Source of the DNA: Bryoerythrophyllum caledonicum
Lineage: Eukaryota > Streptophyta > Bryopsida > Pottiales > Pottiaceae
NCBI GenBank assembly: GCA_963971425.1
Contig: OZ020525.1
Location: 11,662,187-11,726,186 of the forward strand
DNA: 64,000 nucleotides
Direction: 5' to 3'
This document shows, in pieces, positions 23,241 to 34,193 of this stretch (position 1 is its first letter; each line of letters opens with the position of its first letter). The notes beneath the pieces were generated by a model, which saw only the letters and a program-made list of their open reading frames with translations, did not search any database and was not told the origin of the DNA. Position numbers and translations under genes: made by a program.

Positions 23241-23569
23241 AAGAAAAATATCGGAAAAATCAGAATTTAACAATGGGAAGAAAAGAAAATTGGAACATAA
23301 GAGAAAAGAAAGATTTGGAAGAAAAATATTGGAAACATAGGGACACGGACATGGGAGGTAAGGAGAAGTGTCCCTTAATCTCTAAAGCTCCTCATCAATT
23401 TCACATCAAACACACTTCAAAATTATTGATTCTAGTGCCATGAGTAAAGAAGGAAACACAAGCTTTTCTTTCCATTTTTAACCATACAATCTCATTCTAT
23501 AAATACTTATCAAGGAACCTACTCACAATATTTCATTAACTTTTATTGCACAAATTGAAAAATTACAGC

Positions 23570-24100
23570 GGCAGAAGTAGGGAAAACATTTCATTTTCTT
23601 CCCTATGTTGAGTAGATCAGCAGACTTGACTTCACTTGTTGTCAAATTTTTGTACTACACAAGGTCTAAATTCAGTCATAGCATGGTATTAGTTCCTTGA
23701 ACACCAATTTTTAGAAGCTGAAAAGAGGTGTAGCATATTCAAAAAAGTTGTGCAAGGATTGGAGGTTCAAAAATGGCCAATTCACGTTTTATTTTTTGTG
23801 AACTATATATTTTTTACAATGTCAATCCAAATGGTCAATAAGAAGATTTACACCACATCTTGTAGTGAACAAAACAAAAAACATAAAGATTTCTAAGCTT
23901 TTAGGGAAAAAGATGATCCCTCCTTGTCCAACAATGTGTGCAAAAGTTTGAATTGGATTAACATGCTTTTTTTACACTGAAGGGAAGAATGATTTTGGAC
24001 ATCTTTAAACAAGGTAATATTCTTTATATTTAAGAAAAATCTTGATGTGAACAAAAACTTCTAGCAATAAAGTTTGAGATGCCCACCGTCCCCATTTGTG
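23570..24100 (-). repeat. Unnamed dispersed repeat (R family), inverted copy
   Basis: The reverse complement shares long patches with 25,250-25,640, 44,390-44,770 and 47,470-47,860. Examples are GAAGTCAAAGTCTGCTGATC-like sequence, CACCTCTAAAAATTGG-like sequence and GAACATGCTACACC-like sequence. It is non-coding. Confidence 0.6.
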
Positions 24101-24479
24101 GCTTTGAATGGTACTAACTTTCATACCATGATTCGAATCGAAATAATAAAAATACCTCCACAAACCTCTTATAAGAAACAACTTGGTAAAAAAATTCAAA
24201 AAGAAATTTTTCTTCTAGATTTTAGGAACTTGCCGAAAATGAAAATTGTCTCGACTCCCCCCAAAGGAAAATGGTTCTTTAGGGGTGAAGATAAAAGAAA
24301 GATTTGGTAGAAAAATACTCCGAAAAGAATAAGAATATAGACACGGAAGGAAAGTAAGTTTAGAACTGAACCTCTAAATGGAAAAAGTCTCAATGTTGAT
24401 TTGTTTAAATCTTGGGCACGTTCCCATGCCTCCAATATATATTTATAATTTTCTAGAGGTACATAAGAATATTATTTAT

Positions 24480-25640
24480 TTTTTTATTGAACCTATGGAT
24501 AAAAAGTAATGCCATATCAAAGAAAAACTTCTCGAGTAGCGGCTTGTCCGACAACGTATTCTATGACACTCTTGTTTTTAGTGATAAATAGCATAGTAAC
24601 CCACATCAAACCTTTTCTCACATTGTCACACATTGTCGGGCACGGTACCAAAAAACTTCCTTATATTCCACATAAAACTTTTAGGTCTTCATATCCTATA
24701 TAATAAAAGAATTTAGGATGAACAATGCATCGGATGGATGAACGTGTCAGATGTAAAACACGTCGAGCTTGGATGAAAAAGTGGTGCGAAAGTTAAAAGT
24801 TATAAATTTTAACTCCCGGTCACGTGACTCTCTTTCTTGATTTTGACCTCTTGATGTGAAGGGTGAGGCACGGTGATGCATTCTTCTTGACTCTTGATAT
24901 TAGGTAGTAACCTAATGACTCTTGATTTTGACCTCTTGATGTGAAGGGTTTTCTCCTCTTATATTGGGCAAGTGATACTTATGTGCACAAAGGGTTGATC
25001 AAAATGCAAATGTAAAGCAAAAGTACTTTATTTTTGAAGTGGATTTAAACTAGGGTAACGTTTTCATGCACTCCAAAAATATATGTACTTTTCCAATTAG
25101 ATTCGATTTGAGCTTATAGGTTTTAAAATACAAAACATACAAACGTAAATTAAACACACCAAACTCCGCTCTCCCCGTCGGGACGACGGGCACCAACCCT
25201 AGTTTTTATATAAAAGTTTTTCTAATTAAGATATGATGTATACCTTGTTACTAACCATTTGGATTCTCATTCTAAAACATATGAAGTTTACAAAATATAA
25301 AACGTGAATTGAGAAATTTTGCACAACCACTTATTATAGATTTTTTTTGAACATGCTACACTTCTTTTCTACCTCTAAAAATTGGTGTGTAAGGAAACAA
25401 TATAATGCTTGACATGATGGTAATGAGTTTAGACCTTATGTAGTGTGAAAAATGGACGTCAAGTGAAGTCAAAGTCTATTGATCTACTGAATGCAGGGAA
25501 AAAATGAAATCGTTGCTCTACTTCTAGCACTTTAACCTTTCAATCCGTGCGGTCAAAGTTTATGAGATTTCCTGAGTATGTTTTTTACTATGTCGTAATT
25601 AAGATTCTATGGTTAAACATGGAAATAAAAAAAAAATCTT
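24480..25640 (+). repeat. R-family dispersed repeat interrupted by a Helitron
   Basis: 24,480-24,693 and 25,203-25,640 are two halves of one R-family copy; the intervening 509 bp is a Helitron. The paralogues at 43,970-44,080 and 44,320-44,420 run uninterrupted through the equivalent point (CTTCGTATGATTC). The family is AT-rich, at least 550 bp long, and includes the word TCAATCCGTGCGG near its end. It has no ORF and no ends that I can define. Confidence 0.65.
24694..25202 (+). mobile_element. Non-autonomous Helitron H1 (509 bp)
   Basis: The element starts TCCTATATAATAAAAG and ends with the hairpin CCCGTC-gg-GACGGG followed by CACCAACCCTAG. It is flanked by A on the left and T on the right: 5' TC, 3' CTAG, A|T target and no duplication, the Helitron rule. 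The borders are confirmed by uninterrupted R-family paralogues. Inside, a word GATTTTGACCTCTTGATG occurs twice (about 24,839 and 24,923). It carries no coding sequence. Confidence 0.85.
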
Positions 25641-26107
25641 CTTTCCTTATTCATTGCCCAAGAATCAATGGTTTAAAAGTGTTTTTTATGTGAAGCCGCA
25701 AAGGAAACTTAAGGATTAGGAGAAAAGAAAAACATGCAAGAAATACATTGGGAAAACATAAGAACTTATATTTAAGAAGAAAGGGATGTAAAAATACAAC
25801 TTTATAATTAGAAAGAAACTTAAAGATAGAATAATTTTCCTATGACAAATTAGTCATTTCTAGTCCATCAAAGTATGGACGGTACTTTGCAATGATGTAT
25901 TGCAAGTGCAAAAAAAATTGATTAATAGTCCAAGTGTTGTCTAACCCTAATGCTAAGCCACATCTAATCGTAGATTTCCTAGCATAAGACATATGATCAC
26001 AATCAATTTTGCAATTAACATCTTAAACTGAATCTACCGCTAATTGAAGAAAAAAATGCTTTCCGAGATTAGAAAGCTTCCCCGACCATTGACCGCCGCC
26101 GCAAGCA
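25641..26107. other. No recognisable gene
   Basis: AT-rich stretch without coding signal or clear repeat boundaries. Confidence 0.3.
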
Positions 26108-27230
26108 TTATTTTGCCAAACCTTTTATTGAATTAGTTTGGTTTTCTTGATCTCCCATCATTTGGTCCATGCATCCTTGATCTTTGAAATTATAAATGTG
26201 TCCTCCAGTTGGCAAAGATGGGTTGCACATGGGAGTAGGTATTTCAGAACCGTTCTCTTCTGAGCTAGAATGTTCGCCAATACTGGGGTTAAATTGTGCG
26301 CCGTACAACTATCCACCCAAATGAGCTTGATGCAGTTATGAGGATCGGCTTGGAATGCTCGAGGTTCCTCAAAGTATTGAGGGAATATAGTTTGATCCAT
26401 CCAACCCTTTGGACCTGTCCGATAAGTTGGTAACAAACTCCCAGAATGTTGTCGTCCAAACCACGGATAGAATAATTCCTATTTTCAGTATTGAAAATAA
26501 GCATGGGGGTTTCTATTGCGGTTCTACGACCCCTTGAAATCCAAACAAACATAGTCATTGTCTTCGTACCGGCAACAACATTGGCGTATTTAACTGAAAC
26601 GTCTCCCCAAAACCCTAGAGTTTGCCCATTGTCCATATTGATAGTAAAATGGGTTTCATCAAGGTTTTCGATAAGATTTTCATCCAAAATACTGGATTGA
26701 AATCCCCGCTGTGAAGTCCCTAAATGATACGCGGTGTTTTGTTCAATCTGGGTTTCTTTTTCTAGACCACAAATCAAGTGTCCCGTTGTACAAGAAAAAC
26801 AATGTTATTAACATCCATGAATTGAAGTATCCATGATGACGTTAATTTGTCGGTTAGGAGCTTTCTATCCTTAGGGTCTCTTGACTTGGTAGTATAAAGT
26901 GAATCTATACGTAAAAGTATTGTTTGAGCCAATTCAAGAAAGATGGATGAAGAAAACTTTACCCCAGCCCGTTTGTAGACCTTGAAAGAGTGTAAAAGGC
27001 GTGGGTAGAGCCATTGGACCCATTCCGATTGATGTAGGCCCTGCCCGTTGGCCGCCTTACTAAGGATAGGTTTGTGTTGTGCTGCGCTCTAAAATGTTCT
27101 GGAAACGCCTGGACAATCTTGCCATATAGTCCACGTTTTCAGCAAAGTTCTTGGTCCTCCATCATCCAAGCGACAATGGTTTGGCGGGTATGAATTGCGG
27201 AAACTTATTGTAGGGCGCACGCCCAGCGTT
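26108..27230 (-). pseudogene. Tc1/pogo-type DDE transposase remnant
   Basis: Minus-strand frames read, from N to C terminus: a helical region near 27,050-26,850 (KLLTDKLTSSWILQFMD); ENLDETHFTINMDNGQTLGF with the first catalytic Asp; MTMFVWISRGRR; RGLDDN; GPKGWMDQTIF; IWVDSCTAHN with the second Asp; and TVLKYLLPCATHLCQLEDTFIISKIKDAW. This is the DDE_1 endonuclease pattern, normally ending LCQPADxFIIxKIKxxW. The parts are in at least two frames (26,777-26,289 and 26,436-26,158), so frameshifts separate them. No terminal repeats were found. Confidence 0.8.
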
Positions 27231-27510
27231 TGTATGGCTAAAGGTCTATCCCTGCCAGGGTTGTCTATTGTGTCGTGACGAGGATAATTTCCGTCACAAT
27301 GTCACGATGTCACGACACAATGACGGCATGACATTGTGACGGATCGTGACTTTACTGCGACGGGGCCATTTTGATGGCAGAAAGCACAATCTTCACATTT
27401 ACCTCTAGAGAGATACGTTGGATTCAGAAAGGAATCTACATGCCACATGTGCACATGTCATCAACTGCGGTAAATTCATGTCGCAATAATTTTCAGCTTG
27501 GGTTGAAGGA

Positions 27511-27690
27511 GTGTCCGCGCCAATCCGCGCCTCACTCCGTCATCGAAGGCTGTCCGCGGCCAGTCGCCGCCTCAATCCGCGGCCATTCCGCGCTCAGTCC
27601 GAACCACTGTCGCTTGTATTCCGCGGGCAGCCCGCGGCAGTCCGCGGTCAATTCGCGGCTACGTCCGCTGCCAGTCGGCGCCCCCACCGC
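27511..27690. repeat. TCCGCG-rich array upstream of the hAT-2 gene
   Basis: About fifteen irregular copies of TCCGCG, GCCCGCGG and CAGTCCGCGG in 180 bp, in otherwise AT-rich sequence. A TATAAAA follows at 27713. The reverse orientation of the same word makes the array at 31,370-31,632. Confidence 0.75.
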
Positions 27691-27712
27691 GCCTGCTCCA
27701 TTTGAATTTCAG

Positions 27713-27719
27713 TATAAAA
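27713..27719 (+). promoter_or_regulatory. TATA box of the hAT-2 transposase gene
   Basis: TATAAAA lies 147 bp before the ATG at 27866 and directly after the CG-rich array. The start would lie about 30 bp downstream. Position and sequence are the only evidence. Confidence 0.5.
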
Positions 27720-27865
27720 TAGTGTCGTTCCAAGGCGATGGTGCTTAATCCTGCATAGTGGCTTTCAAGACCTTGGATTCTTTGTACAAGAATGCATTGC
27801 TCGAAATCCCATTGTAGAGGAGGGAATTGCTGACCCGTAGTTGGCTCTGAGTCCCGTGCGACGCC

Positions 27866-30800
27866 ATGCCGCGTCGGAATTATGTATGGGATCTATGGTA
27901 CGAAGACATGGGCAACGCTCCTTCAAGAGTAGCACGACAAGTGAAGTGTCGGTTTTGTTCTCACTCTATGGTTTATAGAGCCGACATGATGTTGTCGCAC
28001 ATGGGGTACCGTCATCCTAGTAATCTAGGTCGTGACGTCCAATTGTGTAGGATGGTGCCTCCACATGTGCGTGTGTTGTTTCAAGGTTGTGATGGGATTG
28101 TTCCTAATCGTCCTAATGCTGCCAACGATGTACCATGTTCCCAACAACGTGTTGATGACGAGAATGGGATTGGAGTGGAACACTTATTGACACAATCTGT
28201 GGTGGACGACGTAGAGCAGATTCAGAACTCCCAAACAAGTCGTGGCGTGGAATCTATACACTTAGATAGGGAGCCTTTTGAGCTACGTCAAGCGACCTTG
28301 CCTAAGGGCTTCAACATTTCCAAAAGGCAACTCTTGGACAAGGCTTGGTCTAGTGCTTTCTATGAAGCGAATATTCCATTCAATATCATTAGGCACCATG
28401 CGTTTGTAAAAGCGGTTCAGGAAACTGCACGCGCACGAATGCCCGCCTACCATCCACCGACCTACAATGTCGTACGTACGAAGTTGTTGACAAACAAAAA
28501 AATTGATGTACAAACGGCTGTCAATGTAGCCATGGGTAATGCTATATCAAAGTATGGCGTTACAATATGTAGTGATGGCTGGGACAACGTTCAGAACCGA
28601 CCTTTGCTAAATGTTGTTCAGTCATGCACAAAAGGGGATGTTTTCATAGGCATCATCGATACATCGGGAAATCATAAAGACCACTTCTATGTTGCTTCTC
28701 AAATCCGACCGTTTCTGCAAATGGTTGGACATGCAAATGTTGTCCAAGTATGCACGGACAATGCTCCAGTCATGGCGGCCGCATGTCGTGACATCATGCA
28801 AAAAATTCCACATGTCTATGTTCAAGGATGCGCTGCCCATTGCTTAGATCTTTTACTGGAAGATTGGGGCAAAGAAGCGTGGGTACAAAGGATTGTTAAG
28901 AAGGCAAGGGTTGTTTGTTTATTCATCAAGAACCACCATGCCCCACAAACAATCTTTCAAAGGTTATCACCCGATCTTTCTATTCATTTGCCCAATGAGA
29001 CACGGTTTGCAACAAACTTTCTCACAATACAACGCCTCCTCCAAGTTCGCTAGGCATTGGAGCGAATGGTGGTTGATGAAGACTGGCACGCTTTTTTAGC
29101 GGAATTGCGGACTCTAAATACAAGGGCACATGCAAAAGGCCTTTATGCACGACGCGTTATACGCTCGGATGGATTTTGGTACGTTTGTGTGAATTTTGAG
29201 TACATGGTGTTGCCGGTGGTACGTGTTCTTCATGTGTTTGACGGCAATGCTCCCGCTATGGGTCATGCATGGAAGGTCATGCATGAATTGGGGATCCATG
29301 TTCAAGGATTCCGCAATGCCCCGTTCTGCTTGGAACAAGATTTGGCAACAAGGGCATTAGATGCCTTTAACGCAAGGTGGAGGCTCATGATTACTGACCT
29401 TCATTGGGCGGGGGCTATGTTGAATCCTTCTTTGCGTGGATGGGCCTCGTTGCACGAACACAAGCTTGCGAAACCAATCTTGAATGGTGTTCTTCGGAAC
29501 CTAGTTACGAGGGAGGATGATCTAGGTTTGGTTCTCAATCAGGTTCAAGATTTCATTGAGAACAGAGGGACATTTGCAGATTCCATGCAACCAAATGTCT
29601 TGAATGTACCGCCCCATGAATGGTGGGATGCCATGGGAGGCGGGGCAAAGCAATTGCAAATTATAGCAAGACGCATCCTTGCTCAAGTATGTTCTATTTC
29701 GGCATGCGAACGCAATTGGAGCATGTACTCTTATGTTCACAACAAATCCCGCAATCGCCTACAACATAGTCGGGCGGAGGACCTCGTTTACATTTACACC
29801 AATTCTAGGCTCCTTAGGCATCGAAGAGGAACGAGGGTTGCTCAGTAGCTTGAGTTGAATGGCGTGCATTCCGATGATAAAAGCAATGGAGACGATTCTG
29901 ATGAAGCAAATGATGATGGCCATCATATCGATCATGATGGACTTCGTAATTTTGACATGGACGCTAGTACTTTCGATTCGGACAATGAAGATTCAGATGG
30001 TGACGGTGGTGAGGGTCACCGTGATGGGGATAACAGTTCGGATTATGACGGTCTTCACTTTGATGGTGATCGTAGAACTGGAGATATTGGTGTTTTTGAG
30101 TTTATCGAAGGTGAAAAACCACAACATGTTCAATTGCCATCTAACCTTCGCGGGGATGATGATGGGCCGTCATTTGGACAACTTTGTGCAGGACAAGGAC
30201 TCTGGCGTGAACAGGAAGGGGGCGTTCACCACCAAGCCGTCCACATAAACGTTGACTTGTCATCCCAGCATGAAAGTGATTAGTTATCATTTGGTGGGGA
30301 AAGGCAACATATCCCGGATCACATGGATGAGGAGGCCACTACACCGGCGGGTGATACGTCTCTTGTGCCATCGAGGGTGGTTTGCAATGGCAATTCCAAT
30401 CTGCCATGTATTACGACTTCAAATGTTCAAGGGTTATCCACACCTATTGGAGACGTTGTAGTGAATGTGTCAACCACAGAGGTTGATGTACCTCCCCAAG
30501 TTGGAATACAAAATTGGCGGATCACCTGTAGTCATGTAGTTGCGGGGAGATTTGGTGGAGCGACCACACGGGGGGTCGGTGCTTCATTGGTAGCACTTCA
30601 AAACAATCACCCAAATATTGGACAAGGACGAAATTCTCGGCAATCCATTTGGTCGAATAATGTTCATAGTCCAACCGTTTGAAGGCAACCTCTCACTCCA
30701 GCAAGTGAGCGAGGTCATTCTCTACGCAGGGGTGGAAGGGTACTTGTAACAAGTGGAAGGGGGATAGTTTCGTCCTTAGATGTAGACATCAATGCAATTG

Positions 30801-31156
30801 TTGATGTAGGTACAGCACTTCCACATTGCGGGGAGGCTTCTACAAGCACCGCAAGTGCTAGTGGTCGACGAAGGACTACACAAGGGAGGAAGAGATGTCA
30901 AAGGAATCAAGGAATACTAATGCCATTTGTCGGTGAAGCTTACGGCCCATCTGACGGAAGACCCAATATGGATGACAATGGAATACGTGACATCGACGGC
31001 TCTCGTCCAACAAGGAGGTTGGTTATTGGTCGAGACGATAACTTGCAATTGAGAAGTGCTACTCCATAGTCCGACGATGAAGAGAGCACGGATGAATCTG
31101 ATGTGGATCCACGGTGCATAGAAGAGAATGACCCAACAGTTCGAGTGCGATCTTGA
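27866..31156 (+). pseudogene. hAT transposase with BED finger, DUF659 and long C-terminal tail; five in-frame stops
   Basis: One frame runs for 1,097 codons. Residues about 25-50 form a BED-type zinc finger (CRFC ... H...H). Residues about 190-320 match DUF659: SDGWDNVQNRPLLNVV, VGHANVVQVCTDNAPVM, then CAAHCLDLLLEDWGK. Residues 600-660 hold the hAT dimerisation region (SISACERNWSMYSYVH). An acidic Asp/Glu/His-rich tail and a low-complexity C terminus of about 430 codons follow. In-frame stops are TAG 29051, TAG 29846, TAG 30281, TGA 30680 and TAG 31067. No frameshift is visible, so the tail belongs to the same protein or to read-through sequence kept in frame. The ATG at 27866 is the first in frame after the TATA box. 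Confidence 0.85.
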
Positions 31157-31196
31157 GTGGATGTCTATTAAATTTCCCATCATGCATACAACGAGG

Positions 31197-31310
31197 TCTA
31201 TTGATATTCTTTGTGTATGTTTTCCATATGTTTCATAATATACTCTTACTTTTTAATGTCATTATTATTTCCAGACATTCATCTCGCACAATAAGGTACC
31301 CAGTAAATTG
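31197..31310. repeat. 3'-flank repeat, copy 1
   Basis: This block is related to 35,412-35,568. Shared words are GTTTTCCATATGTTTCA, TACTCTTACTTTT, then AGACATT and AAGGTACCCAGTA. It lies just after the hAT-2 frame, and the other copy lies after the RING gene, so the two gene units share flanks. Confidence 0.6.
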
Positions 31311-31369
31311 AATGCGAAAAATATTTTGGAGTTAGCGGACATGGAGTGAAGTGCCCGCAGATATTGCAT

Positions 31370-31632
31370 CGGACTGGTGCGGACAGGTCGCGAAATGCCC
31401 GCGGACTGCCCGCGGAATGGTGGCGGATTGGACGCGGACTGCCCGCGGACATGGAGCGGACTGCACGCGGACAGGGAGCGGATTGCCCGCGGACAGAGAG
31501 CGGCCTGCACGCGGACAGGGAGCGGACTGCACACGGACGATGAGCGGACTGTCTGCGGACAGGGCGCGGACGAGGCGCGGACAGGATGCGGACGAGACGC
31601 GGACAGGTGCGACCCTACAGTCGCGGACAAGG
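31370..31632. repeat. CGCGGA array upstream of the RING gene
   Basis: At least twenty copies of GCGGACTGCCC, CGCGGACAGGGAG and variants, period roughly 11-19 bp. They are in the opposite orientation to the array at 27,511-27,690. CpG density is far above the surroundings. The array ends just before a TATA box. Confidence 0.8.
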
Positions 31633-31645
31633 GCAGACAGGGGGA

Positions 31646-31653
31646 TATAAAAG
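31646..31653 (+). promoter_or_regulatory. TATA box of the RING gene
   Basis: TATAAAAG lies 14 bp after the CGCGGA array and 400 bp before the ATG at 32046. The arrangement repeats that of the hAT-2 gene. Confidence 0.5.
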
Positions 31654-32045
31654 GGGAGGGAGGAAATATTTTTTGCACACCTTCCCGCGAATCCTGGACG
31701 CCCTGATGCACTTGCCTCCACGTTGACGGCGGTGTGCGGGGTTTTTCAGAGTGGAAAAGTGATCCTTTTGAGGACGGAGATTACCCGAAAGGGGAATTTT
31801 TAGTCCTCAAAAGCATTAGCACAGGTACAGAAGCTGTTGAAGTTGTCAGAGATTTGAAGAAGCCGTGTATGTGATACTTTTTAACAATCTCTCATCAGCA
31901 CTAATTTGAAGTGCTTGCATGGGATTAATTGTAGCACTATTTTGAAGTGCAATTAGTTATAGGCGGCATATTGATATTAGAGTAGTTAGCTAGTATTAGA
32001 ATAGCAATTAGAAGTATTTTGTAGTGGTTTAGGATTGTTTAAAGC

Positions 32046-34193
32046 ATGGCAACCATGCATAGCCGTGGTGGAGGTGGTGGAAGTGGTGGAGGTGGTGGAG
32101 GGAGGAGGAATTTAAATGCGCCAGAGTTGGGTGCGGGTCCCTCAAAAAGAGCCAAGAAGGCTGCGGATTTGGAGCTAGAAATTTACGGAGACCTTAATCT
32201 CTTGGCGTACTTCAGATGGAAAAATCTACCGGAGCCATGGACATGTCAGCAGGCGTATGAGCACATTGGTTTTGCTCACCTCGACCGATGGTATACTCCA
32301 GAAGTTCACAAGGATCATTGCCGAACGAAGCAATTGATGTATGCCAACATTACTTCCGTAGAGATAAAATGGAGGTTCTTGGAGATTTTACGAGCCATTT
32401 CCCACGAAACACGTTGGCCAAAGAATACCATTCCTAGAAGAATAGTTGTGATGGTATACGCGGAGTGTGTGTTGCACAAGCGGGTTGATTGGTCAACGCT
32501 TAATCAAGCTTTGGACCTCCCTAGCAATGTTGAGAAGCATTTAGGCGACGCACTTACATCGAGGTTGCCTATACTATCAATTCCTAGAAATCCCGTGCCG
32601 GAGTGGTTTAGCAAAAAGAGTAGTTTGGTTGATCCACCAGCCCAACAGTTGCCAGCGGATCGAGCGATACCAAAGCCCCGCAATCGAAGGAATAATATTG
32701 TGCCGACTGGTGAAGTGCCTCGTGATGGTGGGTCCCAATAAGGCCCCCAGAATGTGGCCCTCGTTCAATATTCTCCGGAAGTTGTCCTCGTCCAACAAGA
32801 TGTGGATCAACAAATCGTTGACGAGATATGGAACCAATGTAGTCCGAGATTGGGGGATCTTAATATCGGACATGTGACGGCACAACAACACGATCAGTTA
32901 CGCGGGGAGAATGATGCGTACAAGGCTGAAGCAGAAGAACGTGCGAAAGAAGCAGCTCTAAAAACAGAATGCTTGGAAGCGGAGAAGAACGAGATGGTTG
33001 CTAGCATGGCCCAATTGCGGATTGAATTAGAAGAAGCCCACCATTGTAATACGAAATATGAAGCAAGTATTTCTGCAATGCAAAACGACATACTCCAACT
33101 CCATACCGATAGGAAAACCATGATGTTGGGCACGGTATTGGCGGCATCACGTGCGAGACAATGTGAGGCTAAGATAGCAAAGATTGCTGAAGAGTGGACA
33201 TCTAACCACAAGTTGAGAGCCTTCTTACTTACATCTTGGCGGACGTTGGAAAAAATGTATCCAAGTAGATGGGATGACATGGACCCATAAGTGACTACTG
33301 CCAATGGTACCATCGACTGGGCGCGCATTCAAGAAGAAGATCACCGTTTTGATATCTATGAGAAGGGTAGAGATGGGCAACATAAAATATGGGCAAATGC
33401 GGGGACAATGACTACAGAGGGTCAAACTTGTCCCATTTGTCAATATCCATGGGGCCCGGAAGGGTGTTATACGCTCGGAGCATGTGGACATTCATTCCAT
33501 CCACAATGTCTCATTGAGCATATGATCCAAAGTCGCTCATGCATCATCTGTCATTCGCCGTATCATGCCCGTCTATATTTGCAATTTGGCTTGAGAGATT
33601 TCATGCCGACACATTGGGAGTATCGTCAAGAATACTTTCCAAATTTTGACGTAGGCACTGATGAAGAGAAACCCGTTAAATGGAATTGAAGATTCAACGT
33701 ATCACATGCAGAGCTGGTTGCAGTAAACGAGGCATATGGCACCTTAAAAGATCCAACGAACATACTGCGGGCGGCGGAGGGGTTGTATCCTAACCAACCA
33801 CCAGATTACGGTCTGAAGATGTTTTTCTACAATGTAATGGGGTGGCATTTTGATCGTGAGACACAGACAATATTGCATGGCCTTGGGCCTGCACCACATT
33901 ACAACTCATCCGGAGAGCTGGCGGTCACTGGTGCGGAATTCAGGCGTATGTATCGCGCAGTGGAAGAAGTCTCAGAACTACGCAATGCAATGGTGGACTT
34001 GGTTGCGAAAAGGACGTATCATCAACCCCGGCTACATAGTTTGGCCCTTGACTTTATCTTGAACGATGTTTCCCCAGAAGTCAAGGCTATCCTCGATGGT
34101 CTACAGAATAGACAGAGACCGGAAACAGAGGTGCTACGAGCTTCTTATAGACCTCAAACGCGCCGTAATGATGGTACCTCATCGTTGCGCTAA
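32046..34193 (+). pseudogene. Coiled-coil/RING-H2 protein, probably element accessory gene; three in-frame stops
   Basis: One frame of 716 codons contains a Gly-rich N terminus and a basic SKRAKK stretch. A globular Trp-rich domain follows (residues about 45-200). A strong coiled coil lies at residues about 285-390 (Glu/Ala/Lys heptads). A RING-H2 finger starts near residue 460: CPIC, ACGHSFHPQC, then SCIICHSPYH, giving C3H2C3 spacing. A C-terminal domain of about 170 residues ends at 34193. RING-H2 fingers usually act in E3 ubiquitin ligases. In-frame stops are TAA 32739, TAA 33288 and TGA 33687, with no frameshift. It follows the hAT-2 gene on the same strand with the same promoter layout, suggesting one two-gene element. 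I do not recognise the N- and C-terminal domains. Confidence 0.7.

Larger units (their letters stand above)
27256..31160 (+). mobile_element. hAT-type element (hAT-2), right end not identified
   Basis: A plausible left terminus CAGGGTTGTCTATTG lies at 27256, typical of hAT inverted repeats. It is followed by interleaved inverted repeats (27,267-27,342), a CGCGGA-type array and the transposase gene. I could not find a matching right terminus or an 8-bp duplication. The array after the gene (31,370-31,632) is in the inverted orientation relative to the one before it, as subterminal repeats would be, so the element may extend past 31,632. Confidence 0.55.

Noticed and set aside
31684-31720. Right end of hAT-2 just after the CGCGGA array
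   Set aside because: No inverted match to CAGGGTTGTCTATTG and no 8-bp duplication could be found there or up to 36 kb.
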